The translations under genes and the position numbers were made by a program. From Manganibacter manganicus (lineage in GTDB: Bacteria > Pseudomonadota > Alphaproteobacteria > Rhizobiales > Rhizobiaceae), in the NCBI RefSeq assembly GCF_002075885.1, contig NZ_MDET01000001.1:164563-228562 (forward strand): a DNA stretch of 64,000 bases, written 5' to 3'. The notes under the pieces are model-generated. The model ran no database searches. It was not told the origin of the DNA and saw nothing but the letters and a program-made list of their open reading frames with translations. The number at the start of each line of letters is the position of its first letter. Within the stretch, counting starts at the first letter, position 1. This document shows, in pieces, positions 55,774 to 63,480 of this stretch.

Positions 55774-58218
55774 TCAGGCGCGCACCCGCTCGGACTTCGG
55801 ATCGTACATCGGCTTCAGCGAAGCTTCTGCCGCAAACCGCTCGCCGGCGATCTCGATCTCATAGCTTGAGGCCAGCACGTCATCCGCGCTTTGGCCTTTG
55901 CAGGGCACATAGCCCATGCCGATAGCGCCACCGAGATAATGCCCGTAATTGCCACTGGTGATCGTATCGACGATCCTGCCGTCGCGCACGATCGCCTCAT
56001 TGTGGAACAGAAGCGGCTCCGCATCCTTCAGGCGGAACTGGACAAGCCGGCGATTCAACCCGGTTTCCTTCTTCTTCAGCACCGCGTCGCGGCCGATGAA
56101 ACTGCCCTTGGCCGTCTTCACGGCGAAACCGAGTCCCGCTTCCAGTACGTTGTCCTCGTCGGTGATGTCGTGGCCGAAATGGCGGAAGGCCTTTTCGATG
56201 CGGCAGGAATCCAGCGTGTGCAGGCCGCAGAGTTTCAGGCCGAGGTCGGCGCCGGCCTCTTCCAGCGTCTCGAAGACATGCGCGGTCTGGTCGGTCGGCA
56301 CGTAAAGCTCCCAGCCGAGTTCACCGACATAGGTGACGCGATGGGCGCGGGCGAGGCCCATGCCCACTTCGATCTGCTGCGCGGTGCCGAACGGGAAGGC
56401 CTCGTTGGAGAAATCGTTCGGGCTGATCTTTTGCATCAATTCACGCGCTTTCGGCCCCATCACCGGCAGCACGCTTTCGGCAGCGGTGACGTCGGTGATG
56501 ACGGCGAATTCGTCGCCGAGATGCCGCCGCAGCCAGGCGAGGTCGCGTTGCAGCGTGGCGCCCGGCACGACGAGGAAGAAGGCGGTTTCGGAAAGTCGCG
56601 TGACCGTCAGGTCGCTTTCGATGCCGCCGCGCGCGTTGAGCATCTGCGTATAGACGATCTTGCCGGGTGCGACGTCCATGTCGTTCGCGCACAGTTTTTG
56701 CAGGAAGGCCAGCGCGTCACGGCCCTCGACCCGGATCTTGCCGAAGGACGTCATGTCGAACACGCCGACGCCGGTACGCACGGCCATGTGCTCGTCGCGG
56801 GCATTGTCGAACCAGTTCTGCCGCTTCCAGCTATAGCGGTATTCACGCTCCTGGCTTGGCCGAGCGAACCAGTTGGCGCGCTCCCAGCCGGCGGTCTCGC
56901 CGAAGACGGCGCCGCGCGCCTTGAGGTGCTCGTGCAGTGGCGAGCGGCGCACGCCGCGCGCCGTGGCCGGCTGGCGGTAGGGAAAATGGTCGGCATAGAG
57001 CAGGCCGAGCGTCTCGACCGAGCGGTTGTAGAGATAGGTCTTGTTGCCCTGGAAGGGCTGGACGCGGCGGATGTCGACGTCCCACAGGTCGAACGGCGCC
57101 TCGCCGTCCTGCATCCACTCAGCCAGCGCCATGCCGGCACCGCCGGACGACTGGATGCCGATGGAGTTGAAGCCGCAGCAGACCCAGAAGTTTTTCAGGT
57201 TCGGCGCTTCGCCGAGATAATAGCGGTCGTCCGGGGTAAAACTTTCCGGGCCGTTGAAGAAGGTGTGGATGCCGGCGGTTGCGAGCAGCGGCATGCGCTT
57301 CACCGCTTTTTCGAGGATAGGCTCGAAATGGTCGAAATCCTCCGGCAACTGGTCGAAGCAGAAGTCTTCCGGGATGCCGTTCATGCCCCAGGGCTTCGCC
57401 ACCGGCTCGAAGGCGCCGAGCAGGATCTTTCCCGCGTCCTCCTTGTAGTAGGCGCACTCGTCCTGCACGCGCAGCACCGGCAGGCGGCCGAGATCGGGGA
57501 TCGCCTCGGTGACGATATAAAAATGCTCGCAGGCATGCAGCGGCACGGTCACGCCCGCCATCGCCCCCACGCCATGCGCCCACATGCCGGCGCAGTTGAC
57601 GATGTGGTCGCAGGTGATGCGGGTCGTCTCGCCTTCATGCTCGACGGTGACGCCGGTGATGCGGCCTTTGTCCTTGTGAATTTCCAGTACCTTGGCCTGC
57701 TCGACGATGCGGGCGCCGTTCATGCGCGCGCCCTTGGCCAGTGCCTGGGTGATGTTGGCCGGGTCGCCTTGGCCGTCCTTCGGGATGAAGACGGCGCCGA
57801 CCACGTCGGAGATTTCCAGGTGCGGGTATTTTTCCTTAGTCTCGGCCGGCGAGATCTCCTCGACATCGACGCCGCGGGCGCGGGCCATGGAAGCTCCGCG
57901 ATAAAGTTCCTCCTTGCGCGCCTCGGTCAGCGCGACCGAGATCGAGCCGCACTGGCGCATGCCGGTGGCGACGCCGGTCTCCTCCTCCAGCCTGACGTAG
58001 AGGTCGGCCGTGTATTTGGCGAGCCGCGTCATGTTGGAGGACGCGCGCAACTGCCCGATCAGGCCAGCGGCATGCCAGGTGGTGCCGCTGGTGAGCTGCT
58101 TGCGCTCAAGCAGCAGGATGTCGGTCCAGCCGAGCTTGGCGAGGTGATAGGCAACCGAGCAGCCGGCGACGCCGCCGCCGATGATGACGACACGAGCTTT
58201 GGAGGGAAGGGAGGTCAT
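55774..58218 (-). CDS. FAD-dependent dimethylglycine/sarcosine dehydrogenase-like protein (first paralogue)
   Basis: 814 residues from ATG 58218. N-terminal DAO domain: dinucleotide fold VVIIGGGVAGCSVAYHLAK, then TTWHAAGLIG, whose His forms the covalent FAD bond in this family. The C-terminal half (about 425-810) is a GcvT/aminomethyltransferase domain that binds tetrahydrofolate and takes up the released C1 unit. It probably demethylates a secondary or tertiary N-methyl amine to the demethylated amine plus 5,10-methylene-THF. The operon continues from the aminotransferase gene across a palindromic repeat. Confidence 0.87.
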   Translation of the reverse strand: MTSLPSKARVVIIGGGVAGCSVAYHLAKLGWTDILLLERKQLTSGTTWHAAGLIGQLRASSNMTRLAKYTADLYVRLEEETGVATGMRQCGSISVALTEARKEELYRGASMARARGVDVEEISPAETKEKYPHLEISDVVGAVFIPKDGQGDPANITQALAKGARMNGARIVEQAKVLEIHKDKGRITGVTVEHEGETTRITCDHIVNCAGMWAHGVGAMAGVTVPLHACEHFYIVTEAIPDLGRLPVLRVQDECAYYKEDAGKILLGAFEPVAKPWGMNGIPEDFCFDQLPEDFDHFEPILEKAVKRMPLLATAGIHTFFNGPESFTPDDRYYLGEAPNLKNFWVCCGFNSIGIQSSGGAGMALAEWMQDGEAPFDLWDVDIRRVQPFQGNKTYLYNRSVETLGLLYADHFPYRQPATARGVRRSPLHEHLKARGAVFGETAGWERANWFARPSQEREYRYSWKRQNWFDNARDEHMAVRTGVGVFDMTSFGKIRVEGRDALAFLQKLCANDMDVAPGKIVYTQMLNARGGIESDLTVTRLSETAFFLVVPGATLQRDLAWLRRHLGDEFAVITDVTAAESVLPVMGPKARELMQKISPNDFSNEAFPFGTAQQIEVGMGLARAHRVTYVGELGWELYVPTDQTAHVFETLEEAGADLGLKLCGLHTLDSCRIEKAFRHFGHDITDEDNVLEAGLGFAVKTAKGSFIGRDAVLKKKETGLNRRLVQFRLKDAEPLLFHNEAIVRDGRIVDTITSGNYGHYLGGAIGMGYVPCKGQSADDVLASSYEIEIAGERFAAEASLKPMYDPKSERVRA

Positions 58219-58245
58219 GCTGAACAACTCGCTTCGAGGGAAAAC

Positions 58246-58330
58246 ACCCCCTCACCGTCACACTGCGCGTGCCACCTCTCCCCCTGCCCGGGGGAGAGGT
58301 GGCTCGGCGAAGCCGAGACGGTAAGGGGGA
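58246..58330. repeat. Intergenic palindromic repeat
   Basis: Core stem GCCACCTCTCCCCC (58271-58284) and GGGGGAGAGGTGGC (58290-58303), 14 bp perfect with a TGCCC loop. A side hairpin CTCGGCGAAGCCGAG and outer arms CCCCCTcACCGTC/GACGGTaAGGGGG surround it. It lies between two genes of the same direction and may reduce read-through or stabilise the upstream mRNA 3' end. Confidence 0.75.
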
Positions 58331-58339
58331 GATTGACTG

Positions 58340-59521
58340 TCACGCCGCCTTGCTCCGATAGGTGGAGGCAAACCGGCGCAGGCGTTGCGCTGCCTCGCGC
58401 AGCACGTCTTCCGGCTGGCACAGGCTGATGCGGATATGGCCGGCGGCCGCCTCGCCGAAGGAGGAACCGGGCATGACGGCGACCTTCTCGGCATCCAGGA
58501 AGGCCCAGGCGAATTTTTCGTCGTCCGGCTCGACAGCGGAGATGTCGAGCATGGCGTACATGCCGCCTTCCGAGCCGCGCACGGTGACGTCGTTCATGCC
58601 GCGCACGGCGTCGAGGAACACGGTACGGCGGCCGGCATAGCGTTCGGCGATCTCCCTGACGCCATAGCCGTTGTTCAGCGCCTCGATCGCCGCATGACTG
58701 ACGAAATCGGTCAGGCCGTAGGTGGTGACCAGATTGAGGTTGACGGTCAGCGCGATGAAGTTGGCCGGACCGGTCAGCCAACCGAGCCGCCAGCCGGTCA
58801 TGCCGTGGCTTTTCGACATGGAATTGATGACCAGCGTGCGCTCGGCCATGCCGGGCAGGGCACGCGGCGAGACATGCTCGCCGCCGCCGAGCGTCCAGTA
58901 GACCTCGTCGGAGAGCAGCCAGAGATCGTGCCGGCGGCAGACATCGGCCAGGCCTTCAAGGGCCGCGCGCGTATAGACGGCGCCGGTCGGGTTGTTCGGC
59001 GTGTTGATGAGGATGGCGCGGGTGTTGGGCCTGACAGCCTTTTCGATTGCCCCCGCATCCGGCTGGAAGCCGTTCGCGGCGCGCGTCTCGACCACGGTGA
59101 AGTCGGCTTCCGCCGCGCGGAAGGTGCCGGGATAGGTGGCGTAGTAGGGCGCCACGACGATGGCATGGTCACCCCGGTCGAGCACGCCCTGCACGGCGGC
59201 GTAGAGCGCGGCCTGTCCGCCCGGCGTGACGATCACCTCGTCGGCGCCGGTTTCGACGCCGGTGCACTGCGTTGAAATGCGCGCCATGGCATCGCGCAGC
59301 GCCGGTATGCCGGGCAGCGGCGTATAATGGTGATGGCCGCCGCGCACGGCGCCGACGCAGGCTTCCACCGTCTCGGCGGGCGTATCGAAATCGTGGTCGC
59401 CGACCGACAGCATGACGATCGGCTCGCCGGCCTCCTTGCGCTGCCAAGCGGCGAAATGCACCTCCCAGCCGTCCTTGCCGGACGGAATGATGTTGGAAAT
59501 GCGGGATGAAGGGTGGGGCAT
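58340..59521 (-). CDS. Class I PLP-dependent aminotransferase
   Basis: 393 residues, fold type I aspartate-aminotransferase family. Substrate and PLP-site segments: SVGDHDFDTPAETVEA (about 39-54), TPGGQAALYAAVQ, NTPNNPTGAVY, SDEVYW and the PLP lysine in NSMSKSHGMTGWRLGW (near 237). The C-terminal Arg that binds the substrate carboxylate is in HIRISLCQ. It sits between two dimethylglycine-dehydrogenase-like genes in one leftward cluster, so it probably handles an amino acid formed or consumed by demethylation. Confidence 0.88.
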   Translation of the reverse strand: MPHPSSRISNIIPSGKDGWEVHFAAWQRKEAGEPIVMLSVGDHDFDTPAETVEACVGAVRGGHHHYTPLPGIPALRDAMARISTQCTGVETGADEVIVTPGGQAALYAAVQGVLDRGDHAIVVAPYYATYPGTFRAAEADFTVVETRAANGFQPDAGAIEKAVRPNTRAILINTPNNPTGAVYTRAALEGLADVCRRHDLWLLSDEVYWTLGGGEHVSPRALPGMAERTLVINSMSKSHGMTGWRLGWLTGPANFIALTVNLNLVTTYGLTDFVSHAAIEALNNGYGVREIAERYAGRRTVFLDAVRGMNDVTVRGSEGGMYAMLDISAVEPDDEKFAWAFLDAEKVAVMPGSSFGEAAAGHIRISLCQPEDVLREAAQRLRRFASTYRSKAA

Positions 59522-59522
59522 C

Positions 59523-61976
59523 CTAGCTTCTCAACCGTTCGTTTTTGGGGTCCCACAGCGGCTCGTCCTTCTGCACGACCGCCTTGAAACGATCGCCGAA
59601 GATCTCGACCTCGACGGTGGAACCGGGCTCGGCGAGGTCGGCCCGGATCATGCCCAGCGCGATCGACTTGTCCACCCGGTGCCCCCAACCTCCTGACAGG
59701 GTTTCGCCGACGATCTTGCCGTCGTGCCAGAGCGTCGCCATGTAGGGCGCGTCGCACTCGCCGGGGTTTTCCACCACCAGCGTGACGAAGCGCTTTTTCA
59801 CGCCCTGCTGCTTTTCGTTTGCCAGTGCCGCCTTGCCGCGGAAGTCGGGCTTGTCCCACTTTACGAAGCGCTCCAGCCCGCCTTGCAGCACCGTGTAGTC
59901 GGTCGAAAGGTCCTGCTTCCAGGCGCGGTAGCTTTTCTCGAGCCTCAGCGAATCCAGCGCGAACATGCCGAAGGGTTTCAGGCCGTGCTTCTGCCCAGCG
60001 GCCCATACGGCGTCGAAGACGGCGGCGGTGTCTTCCACCTTGGTGTGCAGTTCCCAGCCGAATTCGCCGGCGAAGGAGACTCGCACCAGTTGCAGCCAGC
60101 GCCCGGCGATCTGGCATGACTGGTGCGTGAGCCAGGGTAGGGAAAGGTCGGCGTCGCTCACCTCGGCCAGAATGGCACGAGAGTTCGGCCCGGAGAGGAT
60201 CTGGCAGGAGAACCGCTCGGTGACATTTTCCAGAGTCAGTGCCGTGCCTTGCGGCAGATGGCTGCGCAGCCACTCGAAGTCGTGCAGTTCGGCGACCGCG
60301 GCGGTGATGAGGAAGAACAGGTTTTCCTCGATCGCCATGATCGACATTTCGGTGACGATGCGACCCTTGTCGTCGGCGAAATAGCCGAGGCCGATGCGGC
60401 CGGGCTTCGGCACGATGCCGGTGATCTGCGTCGCCAGCCAGTCGCGCGCGCCGTCGCCGGCAAGGCGGAAGCGCGAGAAGCCGGGCAGGTCGAGGATGCC
60501 GGCGGCGTCGCGTACGGCATGGCATTCCTCGCGGATGCGCTTTTGCCAGGGGCCTTCGCGGCGGAATGTCTGCGTGGCTTCCTCGGAGGTGTCGTCGCCC
60601 GGATGGGCGTACCAGTTGGCGCGCTCCCAGCCGTTGGCCGCGCCGAACTCAGCGCCCAGCGCCTTCAGCCGGTCGTGCAGCGGCGAGAGTTTCCGGCCGC
60701 GCGCCGCCGGCCAGGCGTGGCGGGGGAAGGAGATGGCGTATTCGTGGCCGTAGATCTCCTTGCCCTTGGCCACTGCGTAGTCGGGCGCCGAGGCGAAGGC
60801 GGTGAAGCGGCGTGGATCGCAGCTCCACATATCCCATTCGGTGGCGCCCTGCGTGACCCATTCGGCCAGCACCTTGCCGGCACCGCCCGCCTGCGCGATG
60901 CCGAAGGTGAAGACGCAGGCTTCGAAGGCGTTGGGTACGCCGGGCATCGGGCCGATCAGCGGGTTGCCGTCCGGTGCGTAGGGGATGGGGCCGTTGATGA
61001 CTTTGGAAAGCCCCGCCGTGCCGAGGATCGGCACGCGCTCGACGGCGTCGTTCAAATACCATTCCAGCCGCTCCAGATCGTCCGGGAAGAGCTGGAAGGA
61101 GAAGTCGACCGGCATCGGGTCGTCGGCATTCGCCCAATGGGCGCGGCAGTTGCGCTCGTAGGGGCCGAGGTTCATGCCGTTCTTTTCCTGCCTGAGATAC
61201 CAGGAGGTGTCGACGTCGCGCAGCAGCGGCAGCTTGTGGCCGGCTTCCTTCGACCACGCGGCCAGCTCGGGGATTTCCTCGAACAGAATGTACTGATGGC
61301 TCATCACCATCATCGGGATGTCGCGGCCGAACATCTTTCCCACTTCGGCGGCGCGGTAGCCGGCGGCGTTGACGACGATCTCGCAGCGAATTTCGCCCTG
61401 TTCGGTCTCGACGACCCATTCGTCGTTCTCTTGCCGCACGCCGGTGACGGGACAGAAGCGCACGATCTTCGCCCCCATGTCGCGCGCGCCTTTGGCCAGC
61501 GCCTGCGTGAGCTGTGCCGGGTCGATATCGCCGTCGTTGGGGTCGTAGAGCGCGCCCTTCAGGCCGTGCGTGTCGATGAAGGGATAGCGCTTGACGATCT
61601 CGTCGGCGCCGATCACCTCGATGTCCATACCCTGATAGCGGCCCATGCCCTTGGCGCGCTGGAATTCGCGCATGCGTTCGTCGGTATGCGCCAGCCTGAG
61701 CGAGCCGGTGACATGGTAGTTCATCGGGTAGTCCACTGCCTTCGCCAGCCCGCGATAAAGCTCGGTCGAATAGCGCTGCATGTTCATCAGCGACCAGGAG
61801 GTGGAGAAGGTCGGCACGTTGCCGGCGGCATGCCAGGTCGAGCCGGAGGTCAGCTCGTTCTTTTCCAGGAGCACGCAGTCGGTCCAGCCGGCCTTGGCGA
61901 GATGATAGAGCGAGGAGCAGCCGACGGCGCCGCCGCCGATGATGACCACGCGGGCGCGTGCCGGAAGATCAGCCAT
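59523..61976 (-). CDS. FAD-dependent dimethylglycine/sarcosine dehydrogenase-like protein (second paralogue)
   Basis: 817 residues with the same DAO plus GcvT layout as the protein encoded at 55774-58218. VVIIGGGAVGCSSLYHLAK and STWHAAGNVPTF (covalent-FAD His) start it; the folate domain follows from about residue 430. The two are clearly diverged paralogues (for example NVPTFSTSWSLMNMQRYS here against LIGQLRASSNMTRLAKYT), so they probably act on different N-methylated substrates or successive demethylations. Stop lies 1 bp before the aminotransferase start. Confidence 0.88.
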   Translation of the reverse strand: MADLPARARVVIIGGGAVGCSSLYHLAKAGWTDCVLLEKNELTSGSTWHAAGNVPTFSTSWSLMNMQRYSTELYRGLAKAVDYPMNYHVTGSLRLAHTDERMREFQRAKGMGRYQGMDIEVIGADEIVKRYPFIDTHGLKGALYDPNDGDIDPAQLTQALAKGARDMGAKIVRFCPVTGVRQENDEWVVETEQGEIRCEIVVNAAGYRAAEVGKMFGRDIPMMVMSHQYILFEEIPELAAWSKEAGHKLPLLRDVDTSWYLRQEKNGMNLGPYERNCRAHWANADDPMPVDFSFQLFPDDLERLEWYLNDAVERVPILGTAGLSKVINGPIPYAPDGNPLIGPMPGVPNAFEACVFTFGIAQAGGAGKVLAEWVTQGATEWDMWSCDPRRFTAFASAPDYAVAKGKEIYGHEYAISFPRHAWPAARGRKLSPLHDRLKALGAEFGAANGWERANWYAHPGDDTSEEATQTFRREGPWQKRIREECHAVRDAAGILDLPGFSRFRLAGDGARDWLATQITGIVPKPGRIGLGYFADDKGRIVTEMSIMAIEENLFFLITAAVAELHDFEWLRSHLPQGTALTLENVTERFSCQILSGPNSRAILAEVSDADLSLPWLTHQSCQIAGRWLQLVRVSFAGEFGWELHTKVEDTAAVFDAVWAAGQKHGLKPFGMFALDSLRLEKSYRAWKQDLSTDYTVLQGGLERFVKWDKPDFRGKAALANEKQQGVKKRFVTLVVENPGECDAPYMATLWHDGKIVGETLSGGWGHRVDKSIALGMIRADLAEPGSTVEVEIFGDRFKAVVQKDEPLWDPKNERLRS

Positions 61977-62010
61977 TTTTTCCTCCCCGTTCCATTCAAC
62001 AAACGGCCAT

Positions 62011-62595
62011 TCAATAAACCGGCGGCGACACGACCCAGATCACCACTGCGGGTTCCGTGCCGGGATTGCGCCAGCGGTGGGGTTTCTTCTCGAAGCGGAA
62101 GCTGTCGCCGGCTGTCAGCCGGTGCCATATGCCGTCGATCTCGATCTCGAAGACGCCGGACACGACGTAGCCGGCTTCCTCCGTCTGGCGCAGGTTGGGC
62201 GCCGCAAGCTCGGCGCCGGCGGCGAATTCGGAGCGAACCATCTCGAAGGAGCCGCCGAGGTCGGGCGACAGAAGCTCTTCCACGAGGCCGGTCTCGCTGG
62301 TGCCGAGCGCGCGGCGGCGACCGGCGCGGACGACGACGCCGCGTTCGCGCTCGTCTTCCACGTCATGGCCGAAGAACAGGCTGATCGGCACGTCGAACAG
62401 GGCCGCGAAGGCGCGCATGTCGGCCAGCGAGGGCATCGACAGGCCGCGCTCGACCTGGCTGACCCAGCCGACCGAGCGGCCGAGCTTCAGCGCGATTTCG
62501 GACAAAGTCAGCCCGCGCGCCTTGCGCAGCGCGCGGATGTCGCCGGCGAGCAGATGCACGCCCTGCTGATCCGATAACGCTGTCGCGGAGGTCAC
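62011..62595 (-). CDS. XRE-family regulator with C-terminal cupin domain
   Basis: 194 residues from GTG 62595 (a second GTG 12 codons on is possible). N-terminal HTH_3 domain (about 13-70; LTLSEIALKLGRSVGWVSQVERGLSMPSL) and a C-terminal cupin_2 sensor (about 115-190; VSGVFEIEIDGIWHRLTAGDSFRFEKKPHRWRNPG). This class (PuuR-like) senses small amines or amino acids. First gene of the leftward demethylase cluster. Two palindromic repeats, 12 and 51 bp before its start codon, are likely its own operators. Confidence 0.88.
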   Translation of the reverse strand: MTSATALSDQQGVHLLAGDIRALRKARGLTLSEIALKLGRSVGWVSQVERGLSMPSLADMRAFAALFDVPISLFFGHDVEDERERGVVVRAGRRRALGTSETGLVEELLSPDLGGSFEMVRSEFAAGAELAAPNLRQTEEAGYVVSGVFEIEIDGIWHRLTAGDSFRFEKKPHRWRNPGTEPAVVIWVVSPPVY

Positions 62596-62606
62596 GATCG
62601 CCGCCT

Positions 62607-62672
62607 CATGAAAAAATCTGTCAGGATTTCATGTGATGGCAGTTGCATGAAAAAATCAAGGGTAATTTCATG
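62607..62672. promoter_or_regulatory. Two tandem palindromic operators CATGAAA-N13-TTTCATG
   Basis: Copy 1 spans 62607-62633 and copy 2 spans 62646-62672. Both are 27 bp with identical arms (CATGAAAAAATC left, ATTTCATG right) and different centres; their starts are 39 bp apart. They lie between the XRE-cupin gene and the divergent nitroreductase gene. Identical arms with drifted middles are what a dimeric HTH protein would preserve. Confidence 0.75.
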
Positions 62673-62772
62673 TCAACCAAGATTTACTTGCGCCCTTTTC
62701 GCTGTTCGTGCCAAGGCAGCGCACAGTTGGCGTGGGGGACGCCCGTGCAGATATCTTGGTAGGGCACGACCC

Positions 62773-63480
62773 ATGCTGGCACCGCAAAACTCCCCGCAAT
62801 TGGACGAGACGGCAATTGTTGACGAGGCTATTGCCTCGCGGCGTTCCGTGCGGGCTTTTTTACCTGATCCGGTGGACGATGCGGTTATTGCGGAGATTCT
62901 CGACGTTGCCGCGCGGGCACCGTCCGGCACCAATATGCAGCCATGGCGGGTTTATGTCGCCAAGGGAACCGTGAAGCAGAAGATCAGCGAGGCGATTCTC
63001 AATTCGGGCATTCGCGCCGAAAAGGCCGAGTGGGACGAATACAAATATTATCCCGATCATTTCTTCGAGCCGTATCTGTCGCGGCGGCGGGCCAACGGCT
63101 TCGGCCTCTACAGCGCGCTGGGCATCGGCCGGCGCGAAGTGGATCGGATGCGCGCGCAGCATGATCGCAATTTCGTCTTCTTCGATGCGCCGGTCGGCAT
63201 GATCTTCACCATCGACCGCAGGCTCAATCAGGGGTCATGGATCGATTACGGCATGTTCTTGCAAAACATCATGATTGCCGCGCGGGCGAGGGGGCTGCAC
63301 ACCTGCCCCCAGGCGGCGTTCGCACCTTACCATCGCCAGATCAGGCCGGTGCTCGGCATTGGCGAAGAAGAAGTCGTGGTGTGCGGCATGGCTATCGGCT
63401 TGGAGGACACCAGCAAGCCGGAAAGCGAATTCCGCACCGACCGCGCACCTCTGGCGGATTGGGTGACGTTTGCCGGATAG
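62773..63480 (+). CDS. Nitroreductase-family protein
   Basis: 235 residues from ATG 62773. FMN-binding nitroreductase fold: SRRSVRAFLPDPVDDAVIAEIL (Arg-Arg-Ser phosphate site) and ARAPSGTNMQPWRVYVAKG near the N-terminus, QNIMIAARARGLHTCPQAAF in the middle, and MAIGLEDTSKPESEF at the end. It resembles nitrobenzoate-reductase-type members rather than BluB. It is divergent from the XRE-cupin gene and may be under the same operators. Substrate unknown. Confidence 0.87.
   Translation: MLAPQNSPQLDETAIVDEAIASRRSVRAFLPDPVDDAVIAEILDVAARAPSGTNMQPWRVYVAKGTVKQKISEAILNSGIRAEKAEWDEYKYYPDHFFEPYLSRRRANGFGLYSALGIGRREVDRMRAQHDRNFVFFDAPVGMIFTIDRRLNQGSWIDYGMFLQNIMIAARARGLHTCPQAAFAPYHRQIRPVLGIGEEEVVVCGMAIGLEDTSKPESEFRTDRAPLADWVTFAG

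Noticed and set aside
55891..58428. 845-codon plus-strand open frame opposite the first dimethylglycine-dehydrogenase-like gene
   Set aside because: The minus strand encodes a full DAO plus GcvT protein; the plus frame has no recognisable motif.
62773..63480. Nitroreductase as BluB, the lower-ligand synthase of B12
   Set aside because: It lacks BluB-type sequence features and lies far from the cob genes; it resembles general nitroreductases.
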